The notes: generated by a model from the letters alone, not told the origin. Numbered from the stretch's first letter, positions 16,208 through 22,565 are shown. The stretch: 25,226 nucleotides of DNA from RGIG1828 sp045592485 (GCA_045592485.1 JAZNUS010000216.1:1-25226), one strand, 5' to 3'. Translations and numbers: made by a program.

Positions 16208-16218
16208 TGTAAAATCTC

Positions 16219-16455
16219 CTATACATCAGGGAACTTAATGTCCCCATTTTTTTCTTCTTGCTCAAATAGACTGTATAACATCGGTGTACTATATTGCCAA
16301 ACTTTGGTTTCCTCTTTTTCAAGTGTTGCATATAACTTTGAAGAATAAAGCTTTTTTATCGCATCTTCTTCAGAAATTTTTTGCCTTTCTGCTATCAGCG
16401 ACACCAAATCGGTGCTTATATAAGGCATTATTGCAATGAATTGTTCCTGTCCCAT
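16219..16455 (-). CDS. Small hypothetical protein of the ART-like cassette
   Basis: A 78-residue acidic, mainly helical protein, with no family I can name. The open frame extends upstream to 16488, overlapping the previous gene. I chose the ATG at 16453-16455 because AGGAGG lies six bases before it and touches the next ATG upstream. The N-terminal part (ISTDLVSLIAERQKISEEDA) reads like two short helices, perhaps a DNA- or partner-binding segment. It lies 10 bp after the DUF3990 gene, so it could be a cognate neutralising protein. Confidence 0.75.
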   Translation of the reverse strand: MGQEQFIAIMPYISTDLVSLIAERQKISEEDAIKKLYSSKLYATLEKEETKVWQYSTPMLYSLFEQEEKNGDIKFPDV

Positions 16456-16465
16456 AAACATCCTC

Positions 16466-16951
16466 CTATCTGACTTCTTTTGCCTCAATAAAACTCAAAT
16501 ATTTCAGAATTTCCTCGCTGTGCATGGTCCATTGATCATGCAAAACTTCTGTTTTTAATTTCTTTACAGTATATTCTGCGTCATACGCTCCCGTTTCAAA
16601 CAGTCGAATTGATTGGTATACATTATCGTCTGCAACAGGACCAATGTGCATGTCTGTTTTATTATCGATGAAATTTCCTTTACGATTATTAACAACAAAT
16701 GACAACCATTCTTCATCTGCTTTATTAAACCGTTTAATAGTAAGTTCCTTTTCTGCACTTTCCAAATCAAATTCATATACAGCTACATATCCTAAATCAA
16801 CAATTTCTCTTCGCATTTTGATCCTTGCCCATCGTTCGGCTTGTTCATACGATGTTGTTGTATAAAATCCCACACCAAAATCCAAATAAACATCACTCTC
16901 CCGAATTTCCGGTTTGTCAACAAGGACTGTGCTTCCATGATATAAAATCAT
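16466..16951 (-). CDS. DUF3990-type ADP-ribosyltransferase-like protein
   Basis: A 161-residue protein. It opens ILYHGS (H5), followed by DFGVGFYTTTS with Y30 and AERWA, then DEEWLSFVVNNR (79-90) and HIGPVADD (102-109). This order recalls the H-Y-E type active site of ADP-ribosyltransferase folds and matches what I remember of DUF3990, a family placed in or near that superfamily. An NAD-using toxin that modifies a host or phage target is the favoured inference; no activity is shown by sequence. The start overlaps the stop of the upstream gene by four bases. The gene is AT-rich, like the rest of the cassette. Confidence 0.75.
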   Translation of the reverse strand: MILYHGSTVLVDKPEIRESDVYLDFGVGFYTTTSYEQAERWARIKMRREIVDLGYVAVYEFDLESAEKELTIKRFNKADEEWLSFVVNNRKGNFIDNKTDMHIGPVADDNVYQSIRLFETGAYDAEYTVKKLKTEVLHDQWTMHSEEILKYLSFIEAKEVR

Positions 16952-17244
16952 ACAAGTTCCTCCAGTATCTTATTTATTACTTTTTGTTCCTGTTTCAACG
17001 CAGAAAGCATCTTCTCATAGTGTTTTCGTTGTTCTAATTGCTCTTTTATTTTAGAAATTCTTTCTTTATCTTTTCCAATATAATCGTCACACACTTTTCC
17101 GTTTTTGCGATACTTTAAATAAAAGTATTCATTTTTACGGCAAATTAAAGAACCTTTCGGCAGTTTTGAAATCAATTTTTCATACTGTTGTATCATTTCG
17201 TTGTTTCTTAATGCTTCATTCTTTACAACCGAATTAATAATCAT
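16948..17244 (-). CDS. Small basic protein, first gene of the ART-like cassette
   Basis: A 98-residue lysine- and glutamate-rich protein. A central beta-like segment (LPKGSLICRKNEYFYLKYRKNGKVCDDYIGKD, 28-59; only its key residues matter: LPKGSL, YFYLKY, YIGKD) is followed by a long charged helix, probably a coiled coil. Similar YFYLxYR..GKV..xYIGK segments occur in small uncharacterised proteins of Clostridia. I know no function. It is the leading gene of the cassette, coupled to the DUF3990 gene by an ATGA overlap, so a regulator or partner is possible. Confidence 0.7.
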   Translation of the reverse strand: MIINSVVKNEALRNNEMIQQYEKLISKLPKGSLICRKNEYFYLKYRKNGKVCDDYIGKDKERISKIKEQLEQRKHYEKMLSALKQEQKVINKILEELV

Positions 17245-17261
17245 AACTTATCACCATAATT

Positions 17262-17306
17262 ATCATACCACACTATCGTCAAAAAATCAACATCATTGTG
17301 TGGTAT
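17262..17306 (-). promoter_or_regulatory. Promoter with inverted repeat for the ART-like cassette
   Basis: On the minus strand TTGATT (plus 17285-17290), a 17-base spacer and TATGAT (plus 17262-17267). A perfect 9-bp inverted repeat, ATACCACAC (17265-17273) and GTGTGGTAT (17298-17306), overlaps the -10 on one side and lies just upstream of the -35 on the other. That is a good arrangement for an autorepressor. The same CCACAC/GTGTGG pair forms the basal stem of the RNAs next door, so it may be a degenerate copy of them. Confidence 0.55.
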
Positions 17307-17338
17307 TCTGCGCATAAATATGATTTCATAAAAACAAA

Positions 17339-17367
17339 TTGACAAAATTCAGCATTTATGATATTAT
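17339..17367 (+). promoter_or_regulatory. Promoter of leader RNA copy 1
   Basis: TTGACA (17339-17344), 17 bases, TATTAT (17362-17367): near consensus. The predicted start coincides with the first base of the basal stem at 17374. Confidence 0.85.
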
Positions 17368-17373
17368 AAAGTC

Positions 17374-17526
17374 GCCACACAAGTAAATATTGTTCCGTTC
17401 AGGGAAAATACTATGGTAAAAGGTGTTTTCTCTTTTCGCTTTTCCCTAAACGGATTTAGCTTGTGTGGCAACAATAAGGGAACTCACTTTTTGCAGTGCG
17501 TTCTCTTATGGGGACGCACTTTTTTT
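17374..17526 (+). ncRNA. Structured leader RNA, copy 1
   Basis: Basal stem GCCACACAAG (17374-17383) with CTTGTGTGGC (17460-17469), 10 bp perfect. It encloses CCGTT/AACGG (17395-17399 with 17449-17453), a one-by-one mismatch, then AGGGAAAA/TTTTCCCT (17401-17408 with 17440-17447) and a small inner AAAAG/CTTTT hairpin. The 3' module can form either ATAAGGGAAC/GTTCTCTTAT (17474-17483 with 17500-17509, plus inner CACT/AGTG) or the terminator AGTGCGT/ACGCACT (17495-17501 with 17514-17520) followed by seven T. The two share bases and exclude each other. I do not recognise it as a known riboswitch. Confidence 0.75.
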
Positions 17527-17563
17527 ATTGGGAGATGTATGAATATGATTTCATAAAAACAAA

Positions 17564-17592
17564 TTGACAAAATTCAACATTTATGATATTAT
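17564..17592 (+). promoter_or_regulatory. Promoter of leader RNA copy 2
   Basis: TTGACA (17564-17569), 17 bases, TATTAT (17587-17592), the same as in copy 1 and again placing the start at the foot of the basal stem. Confidence 0.85.
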
Positions 17593-17597
17593 AAAGC

Positions 17598-17752
17598 CAC
17601 CACACAACCAAATATTATGCACTGTCATGGGAAAAATATCTCGGTAAGAGGTGTTTCTCCCTTTTTCCGTTTCCTGTGATGGTGATGGTTGTGTGGTGCA
17701 ATAAGGGAACTCACTTTTTACAGTGCGTTCTCTTATGGGGACGCACTTTTTT
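17598..17752 (+). ncRNA. Structured leader RNA, copy 2
   Basis: Basal stem CACCACACAACC (17598-17609) with GGTTGTGTGGTG (17687-17698), 12 bp. Compared with copy 1, G-C has become A-U at 17599/17697 and G-C has become C-G at 17608/17688; both changes preserve pairing. The second stem, CACTGTCATGGGAAA (17620-17634) with TTTCCTGTGATGGTG (17670-17684), is 15 bp with four G-U pairs, which exist only on the plus strand. The attenuator module (17701-17710, 17722-17736, 17741-17747, T run to 17752) is the same as copy 1 except for one base. It ends four bases before the GGGAG of the 89-residue gene. Confidence 0.78.
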
Positions 17753-17770
17753 ATTGGGAGATGTATAAAT

Positions 17771-18040
17771 ATGTTAGAAAAAAATTATATTGAGCTTATG
17801 GACCGTGTTACAGAAATTCAGATTTTACTTGAAAAAATCGATGTACTTACAGATGACATATATGTAAATTTCTTTGACCGTTTTGAAGTGGATATAAATG
17901 CAGATTTTACCGATTATGAAGTAAGGGCAGCCAGAATCAAGTCGGATATGCTGCGTAAATTCACAGTTCCCACATTAAAGAAAACAGAAGAGCTTATGGA
18001 GTTTTTAAAAACTCAGAAAGAAGAATACCAAGCTCATTAA
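17771..18040 (+). CDS. 89-residue hypothetical protein behind tandem leader RNAs
   Basis: The start is the ATG at 17771, with GGGAG at 17756-17760 ten bases upstream; the frame stays open further back only through the terminator. The product is acidic and almost entirely helical by eye (ELMDRVTEIQILLEKIDVL near the N-terminus, KKTEELMEFLKTQKEEY at the C-terminus), with no signal peptide or membrane segment. I do not recognise the family. The unusual feature is its control region: two full promoter-attenuator units. The protein may be a sensor partner, an immunity or stress protein, or a small DNA- or ribosome-associated factor; none can be chosen from sequence. Confidence 0.75.
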   Translation: MLEKNYIELMDRVTEIQILLEKIDVLTDDIYVNFFDRFEVDINADFTDYEVRAARIKSDMLRKFTVPTLKKTEELMEFLKTQKEEYQAH

Positions 18041-18050
18041 ATTCCCAAAC

Positions 18051-18095
18051 AAAAACCGCCGGAGACCATAATATTTTATGTTTCCGACGGTTTTT
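18051..18095. terminator. Bidirectional terminator
   Basis: AAAAACCG (18051-18058) pairs with CGGTTTTT (18088-18095); after one mismatch CGGAGAC/GTTTCCG and ATAA/TTAT close a four-base loop. A-run and T-run flanks make it active both ways, ending the 89-residue gene and the convergent six-gene operon. Its sequence closely matches the terminator at 23583-23626. Confidence 0.85.
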
Positions 18096-18102
18096 ATATT
18101 TT

Positions 18103-18924
18103 TTACATCATAGAACAAAGATACTGTGTAATATCATAGGTGGTTTTCAGATAATCCGGGACAAGAACCTCCGGCACAGAGCCGTGAGCATATTCAACAC
18201 TCATCACTCCGTTGTAGCCGATTTTTCCAAATGCACCCATTACAGCCTTCCAGTCAATGTCGCCGGTCATGGGCATCTGATGTGAATCGTTGCCGCAGTT
18301 ATCGTGGAGATGAGTACACTCAATGAGAGAACCAAGCTTCAGCACTTCATCAGCCTGAGTGTTCTTAAATGAAACATGAGCATGACCAAAATCCCAACAA
18401 CAAACAGCACTTTCGGAGTTAAATGATTTAATCAGCCCAAGCAGTTCATCCGCTTTTGAGGTGTAACGGCGGCGATTCTTGAAACCGTCTTCGAAAACAG
18501 TTTCAAAAGCAAGCTTATATCCGCTTTTTTCAGCCTGCTCAACATAGGGCTTAAACAAATTGTAATTATATTCAAGTGCCGCATCTTCTGAAAAAGTCAT
18601 GTTTTCAAAATCAAATTCATCACCATGAAGTGCAATGTAATTGGCTCCGAAAAAAGATGTCACTTCCACGCATCTGTCCATACATACCTTGAACCTATCA
18701 CCATATTTGCCATAACGGTTAAAAGGAGCATGGGTCTGATGAACGGTAAGCCCGTAGGCATCAAAAACATTTTTAGCTTCTTTCATAATATTTTCCCAGT
18801 TGTCGTCACGAAGTGGTGGTGTATAGTCAAGATGGGTAAAGCCTGCCTTCGAAATGTACTCGGATGCCTTTTTAATGTCAATGTATTGTGTATAAAAATC
18901 CATATTTATTGCTGTTTTCATCAT
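18103..18924 (-). CDS. Sugar phosphate isomerase/epimerase-like TIM-barrel protein
   Basis: A 273-residue xylose-isomerase-like TIM barrel (AP endonuclease 2 fold). Metal and substrate positions appear in the expected order: ALHGDE (98-103), FETVFEDG with E141, CWDFGHAH with D178 and H181, HLHDN with H205 and H207, and SVEYAHG with E244. Enzymes of this fold epimerise or isomerise ketoses and inositol derivatives; the substrate here is unknown. It is the last gene of the transaldolase operon, 16 bp after the SGNH hydrolase gene. AGGAG precedes the first of two adjacent ATGs at eight bases. Confidence 0.85.
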   Translation of the reverse strand: MMKTAINMDFYTQYIDIKKASEYISKAGFTHLDYTPPLRDDNWENIMKEAKNVFDAYGLTVHQTHAPFNRYGKYGDRFKVCMDRCVEVTSFFGANYIALHGDEFDFENMTFSEDAALEYNYNLFKPYVEQAEKSGYKLAFETVFEDGFKNRRRYTSKADELLGLIKSFNSESAVCCWDFGHAHVSFKNTQADEVLKLGSLIECTHLHDNCGNDSHQMPMTGDIDWKAVMGAFGKIGYNGVMSVEYAHGSVPEVLVPDYLKTTYDITQYLCSMM

Positions 18925-18940
18925 TATTCATTCTCCTTTT

Positions 18941-19843
18941 TTACCAAATTGTAAGACGAACTATTTCACCCATAACCTTCGGACGGTTGTCTATTTCATT
19001 TATGTATTTTAAGTATGCCTGCGGTATAAATTCTTCCTTGTTTTCCGCTTCATCATAACGCTGTTTTGCAATTTTTTTTATTTCTTCAAATGTTCTGTTC
19101 TTTGCCCATCCTTCGTCAAAAAGTCCTGCAAATTCCGCAAAATGCAGAGCATAGAGCTTTTGTTCCATTTCATATCTTTTTAAATTCCATTCTTCAAACT
19201 TAAAAGGCTTGTCATAATCCACAGAATCGATTTCTTTTAAATCGTAAAGAAAAGTCTGCGCCATAATATGCTGACCTTTTTCAGTTGGATGAACCCTGTC
19301 GGGGCACATTATACCTTCTGTTCCGAGAAGAGGCGTAAACGCCTTTTTAAAATCTACCACCGGACAGTTATATTTCTTTGCAAGAAGTCGCAGTTCTTTT
19401 TCCACACTGTCAAGACCACACTGACAATAAAGATTTTCTTCGTCTATGTCTGATATCTCATCATAAGGAACCGGAATGCATATAACCGGAACTGCACCTG
19501 ATTCGACGATTTGCTCTACAATCATAGCATAGCTTGACACGCAAAGGTCAATAGCCGCTTTTTTGCGTTTTTCAACATCTTCAAGGCTGCAATCGTTCTT
19601 TGCATAAAGCAATCTGTCAATATCGTTTACACCAAACATCACTGACACATAGTCGGGATTGCGAATGAGACACTCACTTTGAATATATTTAGCTGCTTTT
19701 CGTGCTGAGCCACCTGAAACCCCGCAATTGTAACATTTGATTTTATACTTTTTTCTTAAAAACTGATACACTTCTGCCATCCATCTGCCGTCGGCAGTGA
19801 TGCTGTCTCCAAGGAAGCATAGTACATCTCTGTCTTTAAACAT
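18941..19843 (-). CDS. SGNH/GDSL-family hydrolase, probable deacylase
   Basis: I set the start at 19843 (MFKDRDVL). AAGGA is nine bases upstream of it but touches the earlier ATG at 19852, and a longer reading would run into the preceding regulator gene. The product is 300 residues with all catalytic blocks: GDSIT with S14, NCGVSGG at 39-45, GVND with N73, and PDRVHP with D182 and H185. No signal peptide is present, so it works on cytosolic substrates. Lying among sugar-phosphate enzymes, it may remove an acyl group from a carbohydrate or its phosphate. The tail (about 210-300) is helical and unassigned. Confidence 0.85.
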   Translation of the reverse strand: MFKDRDVLCFLGDSITADGRWMAEVYQFLRKKYKIKCYNCGVSGGSARKAAKYIQSECLIRNPDYVSVMFGVNDIDRLLYAKNDCSLEDVEKRKKAAIDLCVSSYAMIVEQIVESGAVPVICIPVPYDEISDIDEENLYCQCGLDSVEKELRLLAKKYNCPVVDFKKAFTPLLGTEGIMCPDRVHPTEKGQHIMAQTFLYDLKEIDSVDYDKPFKFEEWNLKRYEMEQKLYALHFAEFAGLFDEGWAKNRTFEEIKKIAKQRYDEAENKEEFIPQAYLKYINEIDNRPKVMGEIVRLTIW

Positions 19844-19893
19844 TTGTGCCATTCCTTTCTGAATAAATTTATTCTGCATAAAAATATTAAAAC

Positions 19894-20310
19894 CTACTTT
19901 AAAGTCTTGCGGTATTTTGCCGGTGTCATACCCGTGGCTTTTTTGAAAAGAGCAATAAAGTAGCAATAACTGTTAAATCCGGATGCGAAGCATATATCAG
20001 TAACATCATATCCATTTCTGAGAAGCTCCCTTGCATGAATTATTTTCCTCGAATTTATAACATCAATCGGGGAAATACCGAGCTGTCTTCTGAAAATTCT
20101 GCAAAGATACGACTCACTTATGTAGCAATGATTTGACACTTCTTTAATTTTTGAAATAGAAAGATAGTTTTCGTCAATATATTTAATGGCTGTGCCGATA
20201 AGGGAAGCAAATTTATTACTCTCTATATCACAATCGTCTCCATAGATTTCTTTAATAGAATTAAAATAACCTTTTTGAACCAAAGCGTAAAGCTTGTTTT
20301 CGGTGTCCAC
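19894..20310 (-). CDS. Stand-alone AraC-type DNA-binding protein
   Basis: The likely start is a GTG at 20308-20310 with GGAGG seven bases upstream (plus 18-22 of the 20300 block). An upstream ATG at 20364 lacks a ribosome site and lies inside the SIS gene. The 138-residue product has about 33 leading residues, then a complete AraC double helix-turn-helix (ISKIKEVSNHCYISESYLCRIFRRQLG, then VTDICFASGFNSYCYFIALFKKATGMTP). There is no cupin or other sensing domain. A regulator embedded in the operon it may control is unusual; it may work together with the full-length AraC at 22742, which has a sensor. Confidence 0.85.
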   Translation of the reverse strand: MDTENKLYALVQKGYFNSIKEIYGDDCDIESNKFASLIGTAIKYIDENYLSISKIKEVSNHCYISESYLCRIFRRQLGISPIDVINSRKIIHARELLRNGYDVTDICFASGFNSYCYFIALFKKATGMTPAKYRKTLK

Positions 20311-20335
20311 TGTACCACCTCCGCAATTTGTGATT

Positions 20336-20953
20336 TTAATATATTTCTTTCTCAATGGCAGCACACAGATAGTGATATATGGGCAAATGATATTCCTGCA
20401 CCTTGAAAGTTTGTGTTTCCGGAACCTTTACTGTCACATCACACATATCCAAATCACAGTCATTGGCTCCGGTAAGTGCCAATGTGAAAAGACCCTTTGC
20501 CTTGGCTATTTTTGAAGCATTCACAACATTTCTGGAATTGCCCGAGGTTGAAATTCCTATGAGCAAATCACCCCTGTTGCCGTAGCCATACACAAGCTGA
20601 GCATAAACCATATCCGGAGAAACATCATTTGCAAAAGCTGACAAGAGTGCAGTCTGACTTGTAAGGGAAATGGCAGGAATTGCCCCTTGCAAATTTTCTG
20701 AAAAATACTGTGCCTCATCAGGATATAACTCATCTAAAACCTTCGAAAACTCACCCTTCACAGGTCTTTTGCTGAGAAATCCCTTCATCAGCTCTCCAAC
20801 AATGTGGTCGCAGTCTGCGCTGCTTCCGCCATTTCCGCAAAGAAGAATTTTGTTTCCGGATTTTACAGTCTTCAGCATAAGCTCCATAGCCGCATTTATG
20901 TCCGTTTTTATATTTTCAAGCTTTGGATACCTTGAAATAAGTTCATTAATCAT
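20336..20953 (-). CDS. SIS-domain sugar isomerase, GmhA-like
   Basis: A 205-residue sugar isomerase (SIS) protein of the sedoheptulose-7-phosphate isomerase/DiaA group. The family core LLCGNGGSSADCDHIVGELMKGF is at 37-59, with E54 at the catalytic glutamate position. GISTSGNSRNV (133-143) binds phosphate, and QEYHLPIYHYLC (186-197) supplies the late histidines (H189, H194). GmhA in Gram-negatives makes heptose for LPS; with transaldolase and a ROK kinase a role in catabolic sugar-phosphate isomerisation is more likely. Its ATG overlaps the ROK stop by four bases. Confidence 0.85.
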   Translation of the reverse strand: MINELISRYPKLENIKTDINAAMELMLKTVKSGNKILLCGNGGSSADCDHIVGELMKGFLSKRPVKGEFSKVLDELYPDEAQYFSENLQGAIPAISLTSQTALLSAFANDVSPDMVYAQLVYGYGNRGDLLIGISTSGNSRNVVNASKIAKAKGLFTLALTGANDCDLDMCDVTVKVPETQTFKVQEYHLPIYHYLCAAIEKEIY

Positions 20954-21903
20954 TTATTCCGCCTCTTTTCATATGCTTTTGCGGCAACTGCAAGTGCCGC
21001 GTAGTCTCCAATTTCCTCACCGAGCTTTGCCGGCAAAACTCTGCACACATTCCCGGCTAAAGGATGAGCTTCTTTTTTTATGACATCAACCATAACAGGC
21101 TCCATAAAGTCCCTGCAACGCCCATAAATTCCGCCGATGACAATCATTTCCGGATTTAAAATATCCATAATCATCGAAAGTCCCATCCCAAGATGTCCGG
21201 CACAAATCTCATATATTTCTTTTGCTGACTCATCTCCGTTTTTTGCACACTCGGCAATTCTTTTAGCAGTTATATTTTCCATATCGTCAATACTGTCACA
21301 ATAGGCAACCTTTTTACCCATCTGAAATCTTTCCAGTGCTTTGTACCTGCCTATCTGAGCAATTCCTCCCCCACTGCAAAAGCCTTCAAAAGAGCCTGCC
21401 TTGCCATAGCCTACAGGACCATAGGCTTCAAGCCTCACATGCCCCACTTCACCTGCCATGCCGCTTGCACCGTTACAAAGCTCACCGTTAACGATAATCC
21501 CTGCTCCGAGACCTGTGCCAAAGGTCAGAAACACCATGTTTTCTGTACCTTTTCCGGCACCGAATGTATGCTCTGCAAGTGCACATGCATTTGCATCATT
21601 CTGAAGTGCACAGCACACACCGAATTTATTTTCAAGCATATCTTTTATCGGAACATTATCCCAACCCGGAAGATTTGGCGGCGAAAGAATAATTCCGCTC
21701 TTCGGGTCAAGGGGACCGCCGCAGCTTATTCCGATTGATGAAAAGTCATCAAAGCTCTCAACCGCCTCAAAAATTTTTTCAAGAGTTCCATTTAAATCCA
21801 GAGTGTCAAAGCGAATTTTTTCTTTTATTTCGCCAAGTCCGTCACCTAAGGTAACCGCACATTTTGTACCTCCGATATCTATTCCTACATACATTCTTAT
21901 CAC
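20950..21903 (-). CDS. ROK-family sugar kinase without the zinc motif
   Basis: A 317-residue ROK protein with no DNA-binding domain, hence a kinase. It has ATP-binding DIGGTK (9-14), catalytic D103 in NDANACALAE, GTGLGAGI (129-136) and the GEVGH segment with E152 and H155. The CxCGxxGCxE zinc motif that normally follows GH is replaced by YGPVGYGKAGSFE (161-173), so the structural zinc is probably absent. Substrate specificity in ROK kinases is broad (glucose, allose, ManNAc, fructose). It is coupled by ATGA overlaps to both neighbours. Confidence 0.9.
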   Translation of the reverse strand: MIRMYVGIDIGGTKCAVTLGDGLGEIKEKIRFDTLDLNGTLEKIFEAVESFDDFSSIGISCGGPLDPKSGIILSPPNLPGWDNVPIKDMLENKFGVCCALQNDANACALAEHTFGAGKGTENMVFLTFGTGLGAGIIVNGELCNGASGMAGEVGHVRLEAYGPVGYGKAGSFEGFCSGGGIAQIGRYKALERFQMGKKVAYCDSIDDMENITAKRIAECAKNGDESAKEIYEICAGHLGMGLSMIMDILNPEMIVIGGIYGRCRDFMEPVMVDVIKKEAHPLAGNVCRVLPAKLGEEIGDYAALAVAAKAYEKRRNK

Positions 21904-22556
21904 ACCTCAACAAAAGCATTATTCCAATCTGCAAGAAATCTTTCTATTCCCGAGTCAGTCAAATGATGCTTTGTCATTTGCATTATGACCTTGTATGGAA
22001 CAGTGGCAATATGCGCTCCTGATTTTGCTGCACTTGTAACATGCATAGGATTTCTTATACTTGCGGCAATAATTTCGGTATCTATGGAATGCATGGCAAA
22101 TATTTCAGCAATATCTTCAATAACATTCATCGCCTGCACTCCACTATCTTCTAATCTTCCTATGAAAGGACTTACAAAGCTAGCCCCGGCTCTTGCGGCA
22201 AGCAAAGCCTGTGACGCGGTAAAAATTAAGGTTACATTGGTTTTTATTCCCATTTTACTGAGCTTTTTCACAGCTTTAAGCCCTTCGGGTGTCATGGGTA
22301 TTTTTATAACCAAATTTTCATTTTGTATTTCATCACACAATGCCGTTGCCTCTTTCACCATTTCATCAGCCTCAAGGCTTATTACCTCGGCACTTATGGG
22401 ACCGTCAACAATTGATGTTATTTCTTTCACAACCTCGATAAAATTTCTGCCTTCTTTGGCTATAAGACTTGGATTGGTAGTAACACCACAAATAACACCC
22501 ATGTCGTTTGCAATCTTAATTTCCTCTGTATTTGCAGTATCAATAAAAAGTTTCAT
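21900..22556 (-). CDS. tal: Transaldolase, TalC-like
   Basis: A 218-residue class I aldolase of the small transaldolase/fructose-6-phosphate aldolase group. Schiff-base lysine K85 lies in VIKIPMT, with TTNPSLIAKEG at 26-36 and SPFIGRLEDSG at 129-139. At the two positions that separate the activities it has E57 (SAEV) and F131 (SPF), as in transaldolases, not the Gln and Tyr of fructose-6-phosphate aldolase. It exchanges dihydroxyacetone units between sugar phosphates in the cytosol. It is the first gene of the operon. The weak local ribosome site AAGG follows a leader hairpin. Confidence 0.9.
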   Translation of the reverse strand: MKLFIDTANTEEIKIANDMGVICGVTTNPSLIAKEGRNFIEVVKEITSIVDGPISAEVISLEADEMVKEATALCDEIQNENLVIKIPMTPEGLKAVKKLSKMGIKTNVTLIFTASQALLAARAGASFVSPFIGRLEDSGVQAMNVIEDIAEIFAMHSIDTEIIAASIRNPMHVTSAAKSGAHIATVPYKVIMQMTKHHLTDSGIERFLADWNNAFVEV

Positions 22557-22565
22557 TACTATAGC

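Larger units (their letters stand above)
17317..17770 (+). repeat. Tandem duplication of a whole promoter-leader unit
   Basis: Two direct copies, 17317-17541 and 17542-17770, with a period of about 226 bp. Each contains a promoter, a structured leader, a terminator, a GGGAG ribosome site and an ATG. The promoter and 3' parts are nearly identical; the middle has diverged while keeping its folding. Copy 1 leads only to a three-codon frame (ATG ATT TCA TAA at 17545); copy 2 leads to the 89-residue gene. Confidence 0.9.

Noticed and set aside
17317..17770. Type III toxin-antitoxin locus (RNA repeats in front of a toxin gene)
   Set aside because: Known antitoxin RNAs are arrays of short repeats of a few tens of bases behind one promoter. 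Here each 226-bp copy has its own promoter and terminator, and the 89-residue helical product does not resemble ToxN-type proteins.
17317..17770. CRISPR array or 6S RNA
   Set aside because: There are only two long units with no regular short repeats and spacers. The fold is a basal stem plus an attenuator leading into a gene, not one long rod with a central bubble.
19844..19966. N-terminal extension of the second SGNH hydrolase to 341 residues
   Set aside because: It would overlap the end of the AraC-type gene, adds no family motif and lacks a ribosome site. The start at 19843 has AAGGA at nine bases.
20311..20364. ATG start at 20364 for the stand-alone AraC protein
   Set aside because: It lies within the SIS gene without a ribosome site, whereas the GTG at 20310 has GGAGG at the right distance.
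21900..22556. Fructose-6-phosphate aldolase
   Set aside because: The positions that define that activity (Gln and Tyr) are Glu57 and Phe131 here, the transaldolase state.
18103..22556. Sulfoquinovose (sulfo-transaldolase) pathway
   Set aside because: There is no sulfoquinovosidase, sulfonate exporter or sulfolactaldehyde enzyme in the operon. The shared features are only a transaldolase and an isomerase.
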